Assembly (NCBI GenBank): GCA_964390805.1
Contig: CAYMKL010000007.1
Span: 28,680 to 92,679, forward strand
Origin: CAYMKL01 sp964390805
GTDB lineage: Bacteria; Chloroflexota; Anaerolineae; VGOG01
DNA: 64,000 nt
Direction of reading: 5' to 3'
The notes beneath the pieces are model-generated. The model did not search any database and was not told the DNA's origin. It saw only the letters and a program-made list of their open reading frames with translations. Position 1 is the stretch's first letter. Each line of letters begins with the position of its first letter. Of this stretch, positions 62,736-64,000 are shown one piece after another. A program made the translations under genes and the position numbers.

Positions 62736-63905
62736 TCACAGAAACTCCGTGATGCTCACCTGGGTGTAGATCTCCCGCTCCTCCAGTTCCTTGAAAAAGG
62801 GTTCGGGGTCAATCACCGCTTCAGGAGGATAGACCCCCGGCGGGATGCGCCCCTCGGCCAGCCAGATGGCGGCGCGGGCCGGGGCTACGCCAGTGGGGAG
62901 CGCGCCCTTGCAGGTCAACGTGCCCAGCCGATAGGTCAGCGTCTTACCATCCTTTGTCCCCCTCACCTCGGTGACGATCTCCTTGGCCCAGTCAGGCGGC
63001 TGAGTTTTTGGCGGGGCCAGGAAGTCGGCGATGGGCGGGACGTAGCCGGACATCATCGCCACCAGGAGGTCGCGTGGCACCACGGGCTGCCCCTTCACCT
63101 CCACCGCCTCCCGCCCGGCGAAGCCGAAGTCCGCCAACACGCGGATCTTCTCTACCGTCTCCTTCGCCATCCCCCAGTAGTTGATCTTGAAGAAGCATTC
63201 TTTCAACCCCTTATCACCGAAGGTGACAGGGAGCGTGGCGGTCTCGGAGTGGAGGGAGAGATGCATGGGCAGGAGACCCAGGGGTGGGGTGAACCAGTAG
63301 TCCTCGAACTCGCTCAGCGGCTCGCAGGCCACGAACTCCCCGTCCCGGTAGACCATCGGCGGCTGGGTCAACTCATCAACGATGGTGGGAACGGCGTAGG
63401 TGAAGCGGACGTCGTCCGGCGGGGGCGGCATGATACCGTCGTAGATGCGGATGTATTCGATAGTATCCAGCCGGTCGGCGGCGTAGCGGGCCTGGATGTT
63501 GGGCACGCCCGGCGCGGAGCCCATCCCCAGCACCGCGCTCAACCCTGCCTCGGCGAAGCGCTCGCTCAGTTCCAGTTGCTTGCGGGTGGTGTGAAACAGG
63601 CCACCCATATCGGTGTAGGACACCCCGGCCTCCAGACAGGCCTTCATCACCTGCAGGTTGAAGTAGTAGACGGTGGCGTTCAGGCAGGCGTCCGCCCCCC
63701 TGAGCGTGCCGACCAGCGCGTCGTGGTCGGCGACATCCACCGGCAGGATACTGACCTTGGGGCTGTTGATGATCCCCGCCACCGTGCGAGCCTGGCCAAC
63801 ATCCTGATCAGCGATGACAATCTTCTTCACTCGCTGGTCGCTCGCCAAGTCTTGCACGGCGATGCAGCCCATTTTCCCCGCGCCACCCAATACGATGATT
63901 CTCAT
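62736..63905 (-). CDS. saccharopine dehydrogenase-like protein
   Basis: 389 residues; aaaggagctacta precedes ATG. NAD(P) fold MRIIVLGGAGKMGCIAVQDL, DVADHDALVGTLRGADACLN, then CLEAGVSYTDMGGL and the motif LGMGSAPGVPNIQARYAADR, all typical of the saccharopine dehydrogenase/homospermidine synthase superfamily. The C-terminal domain (PTGVAPARAAIWLAEGRI) resembles proteins annotated as saccharopine dehydrogenases of uncertain substrate in many bacteria. Isolated gene at the window end; 63906-64000 holds only its upstream region. Confidence 0.85.
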   Translation of the reverse strand: MRIIVLGGAGKMGCIAVQDLASDQRVKKIVIADQDVGQARTVAGIINSPKVSILPVDVADHDALVGTLRGADACLNATVYYFNLQVMKACLEAGVSYTDMGGLFHTTRKQLELSERFAEAGLSAVLGMGSAPGVPNIQARYAADRLDTIEYIRIYDGIMPPPPDDVRFTYAVPTIVDELTQPPMVYRDGEFVACEPLSEFEDYWFTPPLGLLPMHLSLHSETATLPVTFGDKGLKECFFKINYWGMAKETVEKIRVLADFGFAGREAVEVKGQPVVPRDLLVAMMSGYVPPIADFLAPPKTQPPDWAKEIVTEVRGTKDGKTLTYRLGTLTCKGALPTGVAPARAAIWLAEGRIPPGVYPPEAVIDPEPFFKELEEREIYTQVSITEFL

Positions 63906-64000
63906 TAGTAGCTCCTTTGTGGTATTATCTGTGTACTACTCTCGCCGGTACTGTACCTTAACACTGCGGATAAGTCGATGTAGACATATGGTGGCACAGA

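Overview
The window (about 58-60% GC by eye) reads as one piece of a bacterial chromosome with dense, mostly minus-strand operons broken up by accessory DNA. Gene content (DUF151 bifunctional nuclease, DnaB-DnaD-DnaC-like cluster, SecA with a SEC-C tail, GAF/PAS histidine kinases, a class A penicillin-binding protein with an Ig-like tail, giant YD-repeat proteins, small dockerin proteins) and many short palindromic interspersed repeats suggest an uncultured Chloroflexota (Anaerolineae-like) organism. This placement is an inference; no rRNA gene is present.

Layout. 1-9.7 kb: two RHS/YD-repeat genes (the first cut by the window edge), dockerin relics, a transposase relic, a small secreted dockerin protein and an MFS transporter relic. 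9.8-15.05 kb: two convergent operons, plus strand = divergent RtcB-like protein + ATP-grasp-like protein A, minus strand = AspA/AstE-like zinc hydrolase + ATP-grasp-like protein B. They meet at a palindromic terminator. This is the best candidate for an undescribed system. 15.2-19.2 kb: a Phd/RelE toxin-antitoxin (TA) pair, a TIR-bearing mini-element, a CrtI-like oxidoreductase, and a MazF-type TA pair lying between a porB fragment and the intact por operon. 19.2-25.3 kb: 2-oxoacid:ferredoxin oxidoreductase operon with a GltD-ferredoxin fusion, two tiny membrane proteins, phosphate butyryltransferase. 25.4-34.1 kb: housekeeping block (secA, prs, GNAT, then on the plus strand DUF151, dnaB, dnaD and a tandem-AAA+ helicase loader). 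34.2-41.2 kb: two sensory modules (kinase + REC-PAS-HD-GYP with altered catalytic residues; kinase + OmpR-type regulator) and two excisionase-like HTH proteins. 41.3-45.0 kb: GNAT, a broken PIN toxin, asnS, a RlmD/TrmA-type methyltransferase. 45.1-45.3 kb: a free-standing structured RNA candidate with consensus promoter and terminator. 45.5-57.3 kb: nitrogen metabolism and tRNA amidation (two glutamate-dehydrogenase paralogs, one lacking the catalytic lysine; alanine dehydrogenase; GatB; GatC-MNT/HEPN-GatA) plus two galU copies flanking an unusual PLD-like membrane gene. 57.3-64 kb: VTT membrane protein, PBP1A, family 9 glycosyltransferase, saccharopine-dehydrogenase-like protein.

A recurring feature is a set of unrelated families of short palindromes found both between genes and in frame inside genes, including secA, dnaD, the GltD-like fusion, one ATP-grasp gene and both RHS genes. 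Start codons were chosen from Shine-Dalgarno (SD) sequences where visible; several genes use TTG or GTG. No database search or folding program was available, so family names rest on recognised motifs and remote assignments are marked as such.
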